Assembly (NCBI RefSeq): GCF_002272865.1
Contig: NZ_MLAP01000003.1
Coordinates: forward strand, 1-64,000
DNA length: 64,000 bases
Origin: Helicobacter sp. 12S02634-8
GTDB lineage: Bacteria; Campylobacterota; Campylobacteria; Campylobacterales; Helicobacteraceae
Direction: 5' to 3'
Below the pieces are notes generated by a model, which made no database searches, was not told where the DNA came from, and was given only the letters and a program-made list of their open reading frames with translations. Made by a program: the position numbers and the translations under genes. Below are positions 56,884-64,000 of the stretch, one piece after another. The stretch's first letter is position 1. Every line of letters begins with the position of its first letter.

Positions 56884-58206
56884 TTAGCTTTCTTTGCTGG
56901 TGCGTTCATTTTGCATTTTGCTTTTGATTTCTTCGACCATTGTTTTCATATGGATATTTTCATCGATTTCTGTTTTGATGACTTTCATTGCCTTGCTCAC
57001 AGAGCTATGGTCTTTGAGATTTAAGAATCGCGCTAAATCAGGCATTGAATTGGGCGTGAGCGTCCTTGCTAGATAGATGACGATTCTGCGAGCGTTTGCT
57101 ATGGTTTTGTTTCTGGATTTTGATTTGATTTCGCTGGGCTTGATGTTGAGCTCTTTGGAAACGATTTTGATGATATTTTCTAGTGTGATGTTTTCTAAAT
57201 TTTCTGCTTGGATATCTTTGATAGCGTTTTTTGCCATAATGAGCGTGATATTTTGACCGATGATAGAGGCTTGAGCGTTGAGTTTGAGGATAATGCCCTC
57301 TAGCTGGCGGATATTGTCATTGATATTTGCAGCGAGATAATCAATCACTTCTTTGTCGATTTCGATTTGATTGAGCCGACATTTTTGATTGATGATTGTG
57401 ATTTTTGTTTCTAAGCCCGGGGGTTGGATATCTGCGATAATCCCCCATTCAAACCTTGATTTGAGCCTTTCTTCTAATCCTAGGATTTGCTTAGGGGGTT
57501 TATCGCTTGTCATAACAATTTGCTTTTTTTTGTTGTGGAGTTCATTGAAGGTATGGAAAAACTCTTCTTGCACGCCCTCTTTCCCCCCAAAAAACTGCAC
57601 ATCATCAATGAGGAGATAATCACAATTGCGGTATTTATCACGGAAGCGATCCATGGTGTTGTTTTGAATACGAGTGATGAAGTCATTTAAGAATTGCTCA
57701 GCTGTGATATAGATCACATTTTTATTTTTCTCTGAAACGCTATTTCCAATGGCATTGAGGATATGGGTTTTGCCATTGCCTGTGCCTGCATAAATCAAGA
57801 CAGGATTATACACTTCAGCCTGCCTTTGGGAGATTTTTTTAGCGATTTCAAAGCAAAATTGATTGCTCCCCCCTATGACAAAGGATTCAAAGGTATAAGA
57901 GGGGTTGAGTATGGCTCGATTATGCACCTTAGAAGCAGAGCTTTTTAAACTTTTCACATCTTTTTTTTGCGATTCCACAATAATGCTTATTTCTGGCTTA
58001 ATTTTTTTATAGATTTCAAAGAGATGAGCGATTTTCTCACTATACTTTGATTTGATCCAATTCGCTAGATAAATGTTGGGCACAATAAAGACTGCTAAGT
58101 CCGATTTAGAGGCGTTTTCATCGTATTTCATTTTGGAAATATAGGTGGTGTATTCATAGTCAGTAATCTCATCTTTAAGCTGTTTTAATATACTATTTTC
58201 TAACAT
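56884..58206 (-). CDS. dnaA: Chromosomal replication initiator DnaA
   Basis: 440 residues. Domain I (1-90), AAA+ domain with Walker A IYAGTGNGKTHIL (about 138-150) and Walker B YLLIDDVQFFGG (about 200), and domain IV helix-turn-helix with DnaA signature LARFLNLKDHSSVSKAMKVI (about 396-415). Opens the origin. TTCAC clusters on both sides of the gene are its probable binding sites. Confidence 0.96.
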   Translation of the reverse strand: MLENSILKQLKDEITDYEYTTYISKMKYDENASKSDLAVFIVPNIYLANWIKSKYSEKIAHLFEIYKKIKPEISIIVESQKKDVKSLKSSASKVHNRAILNPSYTFESFVIGGSNQFCFEIAKKISQRQAEVYNPVLIYAGTGNGKTHILNAIGNSVSEKNKNVIYITAEQFLNDFITRIQNNTMDRFRDKYRNCDYLLIDDVQFFGGKEGVQEEFFHTFNELHNKKKQIVMTSDKPPKQILGLEERLKSRFEWGIIADIQPPGLETKITIINQKCRLNQIEIDKEVIDYLAANINDNIRQLEGIILKLNAQASIIGQNITLIMAKNAIKDIQAENLENITLENIIKIVSKELNIKPSEIKSKSRNKTIANARRIVIYLARTLTPNSMPDLARFLNLKDHSSVSKAMKVIKTEIDENIHMKTMVEEIKSKMQNERTSKES

Positions 58207-58300
58207 TTTTTCTCCGAATATGAGATTTTCACAATGTGAAAAGTTTAGTGAATAATAGTGAAAAAAATGTGTAAAACAAATAAAATAGAAGTGAAATCAG
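58207..58300. other. Putative oriC subregion 1 (ruvC-dnaA spacer)
   Basis: 94 bases with five DnaA-box cores: TTCAC at 58228; GTGAA at 58236, 58248, 58258 and 58291. An A-rich stretch between 58260 and 58290 could be the unwinding element. H. pylori has a bipartite origin flanking dnaA; this layout matches. Confidence 0.65.
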
Positions 58301-58828
58301 ATGAATATTTTAGGTATCGATCCAGGGAGTAGGAATTGTGGTTATGCGATCATTGATTGTCAAATCAATCAAATCACTTTGCTTGAAGCAGGTTTTATCA
58401 AAATCAAAGAACGTATCTTGCAACACCAGATTTTGGAGTTTGTTGAGGGGATTGATTTGGTATTAAAATCCCAATCTATCCATCAAGTCGCCATCGAAGA
58501 TATATTTTATGCCTATAATCCTCAAACTGTCATCAAGCTTGCGCAATTCAGGGGGGCTTTGAGCTTGAAGATCCTCCAAGACATCGGCAGCTTTGCAGAA
58601 TACACGCCATTGCAAGTAAAAAAAGCCCTCACAGGCAACGGCAAAGCAGGCAAGCAGCAAGTGGCCTTTATGGTCAAAAGGCTTTTAGGGATAAAGGGCG
58701 ATATCAAGCCTCTTGATATCACTGATGCCATCGCTATTGCCATCACGCACGCCCAACGCATTAAAAATTCCCAACATACACAATCCCAACGCCTCACGCA
58801 CGAGCAAAATTCAAACTCCAAGTCTTAA
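58301..58828 (+). CDS. ruvC: Holliday junction resolvase RuvC
   Basis: 175 residues, with a Ser/Asn/Gln-rich tail beyond the usual 155-160. Catalytic acids: D7 in [16 protein letters not shown], Glu in [11 protein letters not shown] (about 67), and Asp pair in [13 protein letters not shown] (about 140-143). Cuts Holliday junctions with RuvAB. Convergent with galE, overlapping by four bases. Confidence 0.95.
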   Translation: MNILGIDPGSRNCGYAIIDCQINQITLLEAGFIKIKERILQHQILEFVEGIDLVLKSQSIHQVAIEDIFYAYNPQTVIKLAQFRGALSLKILQDIGSFAEYTPLQVKKALTGNGKAGKQQVAFMVKRLLGIKGDIKPLDITDAIAIAITHAQRIKNSQHTQSQRLTHEQNSNSKS

Positions 58829-59847
58829 AGAAAATATTTTTCCCAATCATAAGCACTTTTAACAATCGTTTTGAGATCATTATAGCGAGGGCGCCATTTT
58901 GTCTGGGTCATGATTTTTTGATTATTGGCTATCAATATCGCAGGATCGCCCTTTCTTCGAGGGAGGATTTGTGTGTCAAAATCGACTTTTGAAACTTCTT
59001 TGATTGCTGCGATGACTTCTTTGACACTATAGCCTTGAGCATAGCCGACATTGAAAACTTCAGATTTTTGATGGTCTATGAGATATTTCCAAACCTGTAA
59101 ATGCGCATTTGCCAAGTCATTGATATGGATATAATCACGGATACAAGTGCCATCTGGAGTGGGGTAGTCTGCTCCAAAAATATGCATGGCCTCTCTCTTG
59201 CCTACAGCGCACTCGCAAGCGACTTTGATGAGATGGGTTGCGTTTTTACTCCTTTGTCCCAAGCCGCTGCGATCTTTGGTGCTATTACCCATATTTGCCC
59301 CTGCTACATTGAAATATCGTAAAGCAGCATAGCAAAAATCATAAGCCCTAGCACAATCGCTTAAGATTTGCTCACTCATCATCTTAGAAGTCCCATAGGG
59401 GTTGATAGGGGCTAGTGGGGTGCTTTCTGTTACGGGGATAAGGTCTGCTTGAGGTTCTCCATAGACAGCAGCTGTTGATGAGAAAATAAAATTTTTGACC
59501 CGATGGGCAAGACACATTGCTATCAAGGCGGTTGTGTTGTATGTGTTGTTGGTGTAATATGAAAGTGGATCACTCACAGATTCGCTCACGATTAAAGAAG
59601 CACTAAAATGCAGCACACCCATAAACTGATAACGCATAAAAACTTCTTCTAAGGCTTGTTTATCGGATAGATCAAGTTGTATGAGCTCTATGCGGTGGGG
59701 GAATCTCTCTTTGAGGTATGTGAAATTTTCTAAAAATCCTGTGCTGAGATTATCAACAATAATGAGGGAATAATCGGTATGTTCTAAAAACTCTAATGCC
59801 GTATGTGAGCCGATATACCCACTCCCTCCTGTCAGTAAAAGATACAT
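58825..59847 (-). CDS. galE: UDP-glucose 4-epimerase
   Basis: 340 residues from the ATG at 59847 (AGGGAT upstream); the frame opens 38 codons earlier but that stretch is unlike the family. NAD-binding [17 protein letters not shown] (4-20), catalytic SSTAAVYGE (about 126) and YGTSK (about 152-156). Interconverts UDP-glucose and UDP-galactose for surface polysaccharide. Confidence 0.94.
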   Translation of the reverse strand: MYLLLTGGSGYIGSHTALEFLEHTDYSLIIVDNLSTGFLENFTYLKERFPHRIELIQLDLSDKQALEEVFMRYQFMGVLHFSASLIVSESVSDPLSYYTNNTYNTTALIAMCLAHRVKNFIFSSTAAVYGEPQADLIPVTESTPLAPINPYGTSKMMSEQILSDCARAYDFCYAALRYFNVAGANMGNSTKDRSGLGQRSKNATHLIKVACECAVGKREAMHIFGADYPTPDGTCIRDYIHINDLANAHLQVWKYLIDHQKSEVFNVGYAQGYSVKEVIAAIKEVSKVDFDTQILPRRKGDPAILIANNQKIMTQTKWRPRYNDLKTIVKSAYDWEKYFL

Positions 59848-60107
59848 AAAAATCCCTAAAATTAAGATAGCACGATTATAACCAACTCCAGCTTGAAAAC
59901 AAGCCTTTGACCTAGTTTGACCCAGTATGCAGCCCTTAAGCTTTTTTGGGCTTTGCTCCAAGCTTTGTGCTTGATTTGTTTAATATTTTTAGTAACAATA
60001 TATGGATATTGCTTCTATTTTGAGGCTTGTTGGGGTGTGAATATCGCCCAAAGTTTGTGTCTTTAGATATGATTGACAAAAAATATTTTACTATTAAAGG
60101 GATTGCG

Positions 60108-60560
60108 ATGGAAGATGTATTTGATACTAAGTCGCTTACGATGTCAGTTCTTGTGACACCAAGTATGTCTAATTTTAGTGGCGTGATGCACGGGGGGGAG
60201 CTTTTGAAGATGTTGGATCAGGTTGCTTATGCTTGTGCGACAAGGTATTGTGGTGTGGGCGTGGTGACTTTGAGTGTGGATAATGTTATTTTCAAGCACC
60301 CTATCCCTATTGGCTCTTTGATTACTTTTTTAGCGAGTGTGAATTATACAGGCAGGACAAGCTGTGAAGTGGGGATAAAAGTCATCAGTGAAAATATCAA
60401 AGACAAATATGTCACCCACTGCAATAGCTGCTATTTTACGATGGTAGCACTCCAAGATGGCAAGACAATCCCTATCCCACAGCTAGAGCCCAAGACCCCT
60501 GCAGAAAAACGACGTTATCAAAAAGCCCTTGAACGTAGAAAAAATAGACTCCAAAAATAA
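60108..60560 (+). CDS. Acyl-CoA thioesterase (hotdog, YciA-like)
   Basis: 150 residues from the ATG at 60108, seven bases after AAAGG; longer frame from 60027 is not needed. Hotdog motif SNFSGVMHGGELLKMLDQVA (about 20-39) and VDNVIFKHPIPIGS identify the cytosolic acyl-CoA hydrolase family. Hydrolyses acyl-CoAs; specificity unknown. The tail is Lys/Arg-rich. Confidence 0.88.
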   Translation: MEDVFDTKSLTMSVLVTPSMSNFSGVMHGGELLKMLDQVAYACATRYCGVGVVTLSVDNVIFKHPIPIGSLITFLASVNYTGRTSCEVGIKVISENIKDKYVTHCNSCYFTMVALQDGKTIPIPQLEPKTPAEKRRYQKALERRKNRLQK

Positions 60561-60571
60561 CGCAAAATAAC

Positions 60572-61198
60572 TCAGTCTTTTTGGCTATAGAGCTTGATGA
60601 AGCTTTGGATTTCTTCTTCAATGCTGTAGTTGCCATAGTATTTGATTGTCAAATGCTTGGATTGAGGGAAAAGACTTTGGGCGGGGTTGATTTCGATGAG
60701 CCCTTTGATGGGCGTGGCTTGGTTTTTGAAAAAAAGCTTGATGTATTCAATCAATGTTTCTACCACAAGGGCGATGTCTTTTTTTTGGTAGATTTTAAGG
60801 CTTTGGAGCTGGTGTTCTTCTTGGAAAAAGCAATCAAAAGTGTATAGATAATATTTGATAGTGGGGATACTTCTGTTTTGGATAAATTTTTGATCGATAT
60901 TCACACCAAATAATAGATTTTTATCCTCTGTGATCGCAAGAGAGTGCATATAATCTTGCAAGCTCAAGACCCCTTTAGATTTGGTGCTGAGCTTTTCTTC
61001 TTCTAACATCAAGATAAAATTAAGGAGGTCATTGAGCTCTCCATTGAGTGTTTTGATTTGCTCGTGTGTTTTTGCAAGGATATTTTTAATATCTGCTGTT
61101 TGTGTGCTGCTGGTGTTGAGTCGGCTTTCAAGCTCTTGGATATAGGATTGTTGCGCATCGAGCTTGGTTTCTAGGATTTTAAGTTGATTTTTTTTCAT
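60572..61198 (-). CDS. Coiled-coil protein of unknown function
   Basis: 208 residues from the ATG at 61198, preceded by GGGAGGATCC. An N-terminal coiled coil (about 1-70, KILETKLDAQQSYIQELESR) is followed by a folded C-terminal half with strands (YYLYTFDCFF, LTIKYYGNY). Overlaps the end of pdxA by 20 bases, so cotranslated. Not recognised. Confidence 0.65.
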   Translation of the reverse strand: MKKNQLKILETKLDAQQSYIQELESRLNTSSTQTADIKNILAKTHEQIKTLNGELNDLLNFILMLEEEKLSTKSKGVLSLQDYMHSLAITEDKNLLFGVNIDQKFIQNRSIPTIKYYLYTFDCFFQEEHQLQSLKIYQKKDIALVVETLIEYIKLFFKNQATPIKGLIEINPAQSLFPQSKHLTIKYYGNYSIEEEIQSFIKLYSQKD

Positions 61199-62111
61199 GG
61201 ATCCTCCCACTTCTTGCTAAGTCAATTGCATTGAGATAGCTTTGTGTATTTGGCTTTGTCTTATAGGCGATATCATAGGCCACGCCGTGATCTACAGATG
61301 TCCTTAATATCGGAATATTCAAGGTTACATTTATGCTTTCATAAAAATACAAAGCCTTCAGAGGTGCTAGCCCCACATCATGATACATACTGATAAAAAA
61401 TTGATATTTTTGTCTGTTTTGAGGGCTAAAGGCTGTATCTGGGGAAATGGGCCCTATGAAAACCTCCTTTTTAAGGGCAGCGTTTGCTTTGAAAATAGCT
61501 GCTTGGATACTCGTATCTTCATCTCCCATCACGCCCCCATCTCCACAATGTGGATTGAGCCCTAAGACAAGCGCTTGCTCCATCTGCACGCACCCATAAA
61601 GTTGCTTCAAAAATGCCTGCAATGCCTCTTGCGTGATTGTCTGACTAACAGCTTTGAGCGGGATATGATCGCTAAAAAGAGCCACAAACATCTCCTTGCA
61701 GCCTAACATCATCATTGCGTGGGTTTGATAGCGCTTGCTCAAAGCCTCTGTATGCCCCACTTCTTGCACGCCCGCTAACTGCCAAGCCTTTTTGTGGATA
61801 GGGAGGGTGCAGATACTCTCTACCTCTCTTGTATCAGCAAGTTGGCACGCCCTCATAAAGCTTTCATAGCTATAGCGCCCACTTTGGGGGGTGATGGCAG
61901 AAGGTGAGATTTCAGGAATATCCCCATCAGGTGGGGCAAATTCCATATCTTTTGGCAGGGGGATATCAAGTTTTTTGCAAACTTTTTGGAGTAGCTGGGG
62001 GTGTGCGCAGTAGATGGGTTGGCAGAATTGCTTGATATGGTGGTGTTCTGTGAGTGCGATCTGTGGACCAATACCATTGATATCCCCAATAGAAACAGCG
62101 ATTTTTTTCAT
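61179..62111 (-). CDS. pdxA: 4-hydroxythreonine-4-phosphate dehydrogenase
   Basis: 310 residues. IAVSIGDINGIGPQIAL (4-20), VGHTEALSKRY (about 130), LGLNPHCGDGGVMG (about 190) with metal-binding His, and FISMYHDVGLAPLKAL (about 247) are PdxA signatures. DXP-dependent vitamin B6 pathway step before PdxJ, encoded 20 bases upstream. Confidence 0.94.
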   Translation of the reverse strand: MKKIAVSIGDINGIGPQIALTEHHHIKQFCQPIYCAHPQLLQKVCKKLDIPLPKDMEFAPPDGDIPEISPSAITPQSGRYSYESFMRACQLADTREVESICTLPIHKKAWQLAGVQEVGHTEALSKRYQTHAMMMLGCKEMFVALFSDHIPLKAVSQTITQEALQAFLKQLYGCVQMEQALVLGLNPHCGDGGVMGDEDTSIQAAIFKANAALKKEVFIGPISPDTAFSPQNRQKYQFFISMYHDVGLAPLKALYFYESINVTLNIPILRTSVDHGVAYDIAYKTKPNTQSYLNAIDLARSGRIHEKKST

Positions 62112-62131
62112 TGATGGTTGCCCCCCTATGA

Positions 62132-62902
62132 CTAAAATGAACGATACATTTCTCTGATAGCTTCTCCTAGCCCTACAAACACAGCTCGAGCGATGATACT
62201 CTGACCGATATTGAGCTCTGTAATCGGGCCAATCTCATAAATAGCCCTGACATTTTGATAATTCAGCCCATGGCCAGCAGCAACTTCTAGTTCTAGCCTT
62301 TCTGCAAGCTCTGCAGATGTTTGGATTTTTTGCAGAGAGTTTGCTAATTGAGTGCGTAAGGTATCTCTGTTTGTTGGGAGGGTCTTGATGGTATTTTTAT
62401 GTCTTGAGAGGTTGGAATACAACATCAAATGCAAGTTAGCATACTCCCCTGTATGCAGCTCGATACCATTGACACCGAGTTGCTTAGCTATTGCAATATT
62501 TTCTTCTTGAGGGTCGATGAATACAGCGGTTTGTATTTGGTGTTTGTGGAATTCTTTGATGATTTCTTTGAGCGATGGATAGGAAAGGTCAAGCCCGCCC
62601 TCTGTTGTGATTTCTTCTCGTTTTTCTGGCACAAGTGTGATTTTATAGGGTTTTTGGGCGCATAAAAATTCTATGATACTTTCATCACAAGCACATTCTA
62701 CATTGATGGGTAAGATAGAAGCGCGTATGATGGCTTTGAGGTCATCATCGTGGATATGGCGTCTGTCTTCACGCAAATGGATCGTGATTTGATCCACGCC
62801 TACATTTTTAGCGATAAAAACAGCTTCCAGAGGATCGGGTTCGTTGATTTTTCTTGCTTCACGCAATGTGGCGATATGGTCGATGTTGAGTCCTAATTTC
62901 AT
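62132..62902 (-). CDS. pdxJ: Pyridoxine 5'-phosphate synthase
   Basis: 256 residues from the ATG at 62902 (AAGGGG upstream); a GTG two codons earlier is unlikely. LGLNIDHIATLREARKINEP (3-22), ITIHLREDRRHIHDDDL (about 45) and VAAGHGLNYQNV (about 205) are the family motifs. Condenses amino-acetone phosphate with DXP to give PNP. First gene of pdxJ-pdxA. Confidence 0.95.
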   Translation of the reverse strand: MKLGLNIDHIATLREARKINEPDPLEAVFIAKNVGVDQITIHLREDRRHIHDDDLKAIIRASILPINVECACDESIIEFLCAQKPYKITLVPEKREEITTEGGLDLSYPSLKEIIKEFHKHQIQTAVFIDPQEENIAIAKQLGVNGIELHTGEYANLHLMLYSNLSRHKNTIKTLPTNRDTLRTQLANSLQKIQTSAELAERLELEVAAGHGLNYQNVRAIYEIGPITELNIGQSIIARAVFVGLGEAIREMYRSF

Positions 62903-62983
62903 GAGCACCCCTTAAATGATTTATCGTTTTTTTAAGTTTAAAACATATTATAATAAACAATTCAATAGATTTTAGGAGATTTC

Positions 62984-64000
62984 ATGCCAACCAAACGACT
63001 AAATGGATCTGAAATGGTAATAGAGGCCTTGAGGTTAGAGGGCGTGGAGGTGATTTTTGGTTATCCTGGGGGGGCGGTCTTAAATGTGTATGATGAGATT
63101 TATAAACAACATCATTTCAAACATATCCTCACACGCCACGAGCAAGGAGCTATCCACGCTGCTGATGGCTATGCTCGGGCAAGTGGGAAAGTCGGGGTGG
63201 CTATCATCACTTCAGGTCCAGGCTTTACTAATGCTGTTACAGGTATTGCTACAGCTTATACCGATTCAATCCCTTTAGTCATCATCAGTGGTCAAGTGCC
63301 TATTGCTCAGATTGGGACAGATGCCTTTCAAGAGATCGATGCTGTAGGTATCTCTCGCCCTTGCACCAAGCACAATTTTTTAGTCAAGAGTATCACAGAA
63401 TTACCGCGGATTCTCAAAGAAGCATTTTATATCGCGCAAAGTGGGCGCCCAGGTCCTGTGCTTGTTGATCTTCCCAAGGATATCAGTGCGACTTATGGCG
63501 GGTTTGATTATTCATTTGAAGTGGCCTTGAGGACCTATAAGCCCACGACAAAGGGCAATACAAGGCAAATTAAAAAAGTCGTGCAAGCTATCTGTGATTC
63601 TCAAAAGCCTTTGTTGTATGTTGGTGGGGGGGCAGTGATCTCTGGGGCAGGAGAGATGATCCAAAAGCTTGTCGATAAAACGCGTATTCCTGTTCTTGAA
63701 ACTTTGATGGCAAGGGGGATTATCCCTGATGGGAATCCTTGTTTGTTGGGAATGGTAGGTATGCACGGGAGCTATGGGGCAAATATGGCAATGCAGGAGT
63801 GTGATTTGCTTATTTGCCTAGGAGCGAGGTTTGATGATCGTGTGACAGGGAAAGTGAGTGAATTTGCCAAATACGCTAAAATCGTGCATATTGATATTGA
63901 TCCTAGCTCTATTGGTAAAATCATTGATGTGCATTACCCTGTTGTGGGCGATCTCAAAGGTGTCTGTTCTGAGATGTTGGAGTGCTTGGAGGGGTATGAT
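62984..64000 (+). CDS. ilvB: Acetolactate synthase large subunit (5' part; runs off window)
   Basis: 339 residues visible. TTTAGGAGATTTC precedes the ATG. ThDP-binding GYPGGAVLNVYDEI with the catalytic Glu in LTRHEQGAIHAADGYARASG (E at about 53), and SGPGFTNAVTGIATAYTDSI are typical of the AHAS large subunit. First common step of valine, leucine and isoleucine synthesis. H. pylori lacks this enzyme as far as I recall. The small subunit ilvH probably follows beyond the window. Confidence 0.95.
   Translation, partial: MPTKRLNGSEMVIEALRLEGVEVIFGYPGGAVLNVYDEIYKQHHFKHILTRHEQGAIHAADGYARASGKVGVAIITSGPGFTNAVTGIATAYTDSIPLVIISGQVPIAQIGTDAFQEIDAVGISRPCTKHNFLVKSITELPRILKEAFYIAQSGRPGPVLVDLPKDISATYGGFDYSFEVALRTYKPTTKGNTRQIKKVVQAICDSQKPLLYVGGGAVISGAGEMIQKLVDKTRIPVLETLMARGIIPDGNPCLLGMVGMHGSYGANMAMQECDLLICLGARFDDRVTGKVSEFAKYAKIVHIDIDPSSIGKIIDVHYPVVGDLKGVCSEMLECLEGYD

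Noticed and set aside
59848-59961. 38-codon extension of galE
   Set aside because: GalE proteins begin at the NAD-binding strand; the extension is unlike the family and lacks a ribosome site.

Overview
The window is a chromosomal segment of a Helicobacter-like epsilonproteobacterium that is not H. pylori. The host genes fall into blocks I recognise from H. pylori gene order: a PLD-type cardiolipin synthase with frdB-frdA-frdC, tpiA and lpxD; kdsD, rnj, ksgA and rlmN; fabZ-lpxA-clpX-mreB-mreC; dnaQ-like, rpe and fbp; folB and plsY beside a TonB receptor; pdxA and pdxJ. Three things separate it from H. pylori. It has hisF and an acetolactate synthase gene, which suggests histidine and branched-chain amino acid biosynthesis. 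dnaA-dnaN-gyrB are contiguous and next to ruvC. fabI is missing between tpiA and lpxD. I do not name a species.

Positions 1-14384 are one end of a Mu-like transposable prophage; the other end lies left of the window. A plus-strand late module comes first: large terminase, portal, a MuF head protein with an apparent toxin-like nuclease domain at its C-terminus, and a gpG-like protein. A minus-strand early module follows, read right to left: Ner-like regulator, DD35E transposase MuA, ATPase MuB, two small unknowns, Gam, GemA and Mor. A CI/LexA-type repressor is transcribed outward at 13275-13937. The end carries two repeat arrays and a TG/CA terminus at 14384/14383. The phage joins the host inside an MFS transporter gene, of which only about 187 codons remain here. 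The phage spacers hold a mosaic of non-coding repeats, including a hairpin leader shared by portal, a DUF721-like gene and gam, which are on opposite strands.

From 14385 on are host genes. 15.3-19.4 kb: YdcH-like protein, ThiD2 domain protein, BI-1 protein, GAPDH, PLD lipoprotein. 19.6-23.1 kb: fumarate reductase operon frdCAB. 23.4-25.2 kb: tpiA-lpxD. 25.5-29.7 kb: a tripartite efflux system. 29.7-33.8 kb: ksgA-rnj-kdsD plus a small GTG-start gene. 33.9-46.3 kb: a long co-directional run (hisF, punB-like, rlmN, a 32-residue membrane peptide, queH, fabZ, lpxA, clpX, mreB, mreC) ending in a three-gene glycan cassette. 46.3-49.8 kb: dnaQ-like, rpe, fbp and a DUF354 protein. 50.0-52.2 kb: a TonB-dependent receptor behind an AT-rich metal-regulator box. 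52.3-58.8 kb: folB, plsY, gyrB, dnaN, dnaA, ruvC. 58.8-64 kb: galE, a thioesterase, a coiled-coil protein, pdxA, pdxJ and the start of ilvB.

The best candidates for something new are the prophage's shared hairpin leader, the MuF-toxin fusion followed by a structured gap with no immunity ORF, and the outer-end repeat arrays. On the chromosome they are two five-box TTCAC clusters flanking dnaA (a probable bipartite oriC) and the glycan cassette with a Rossmann-methyltransferase fusion. I saw no rRNA, tRNA or CRISPR array.
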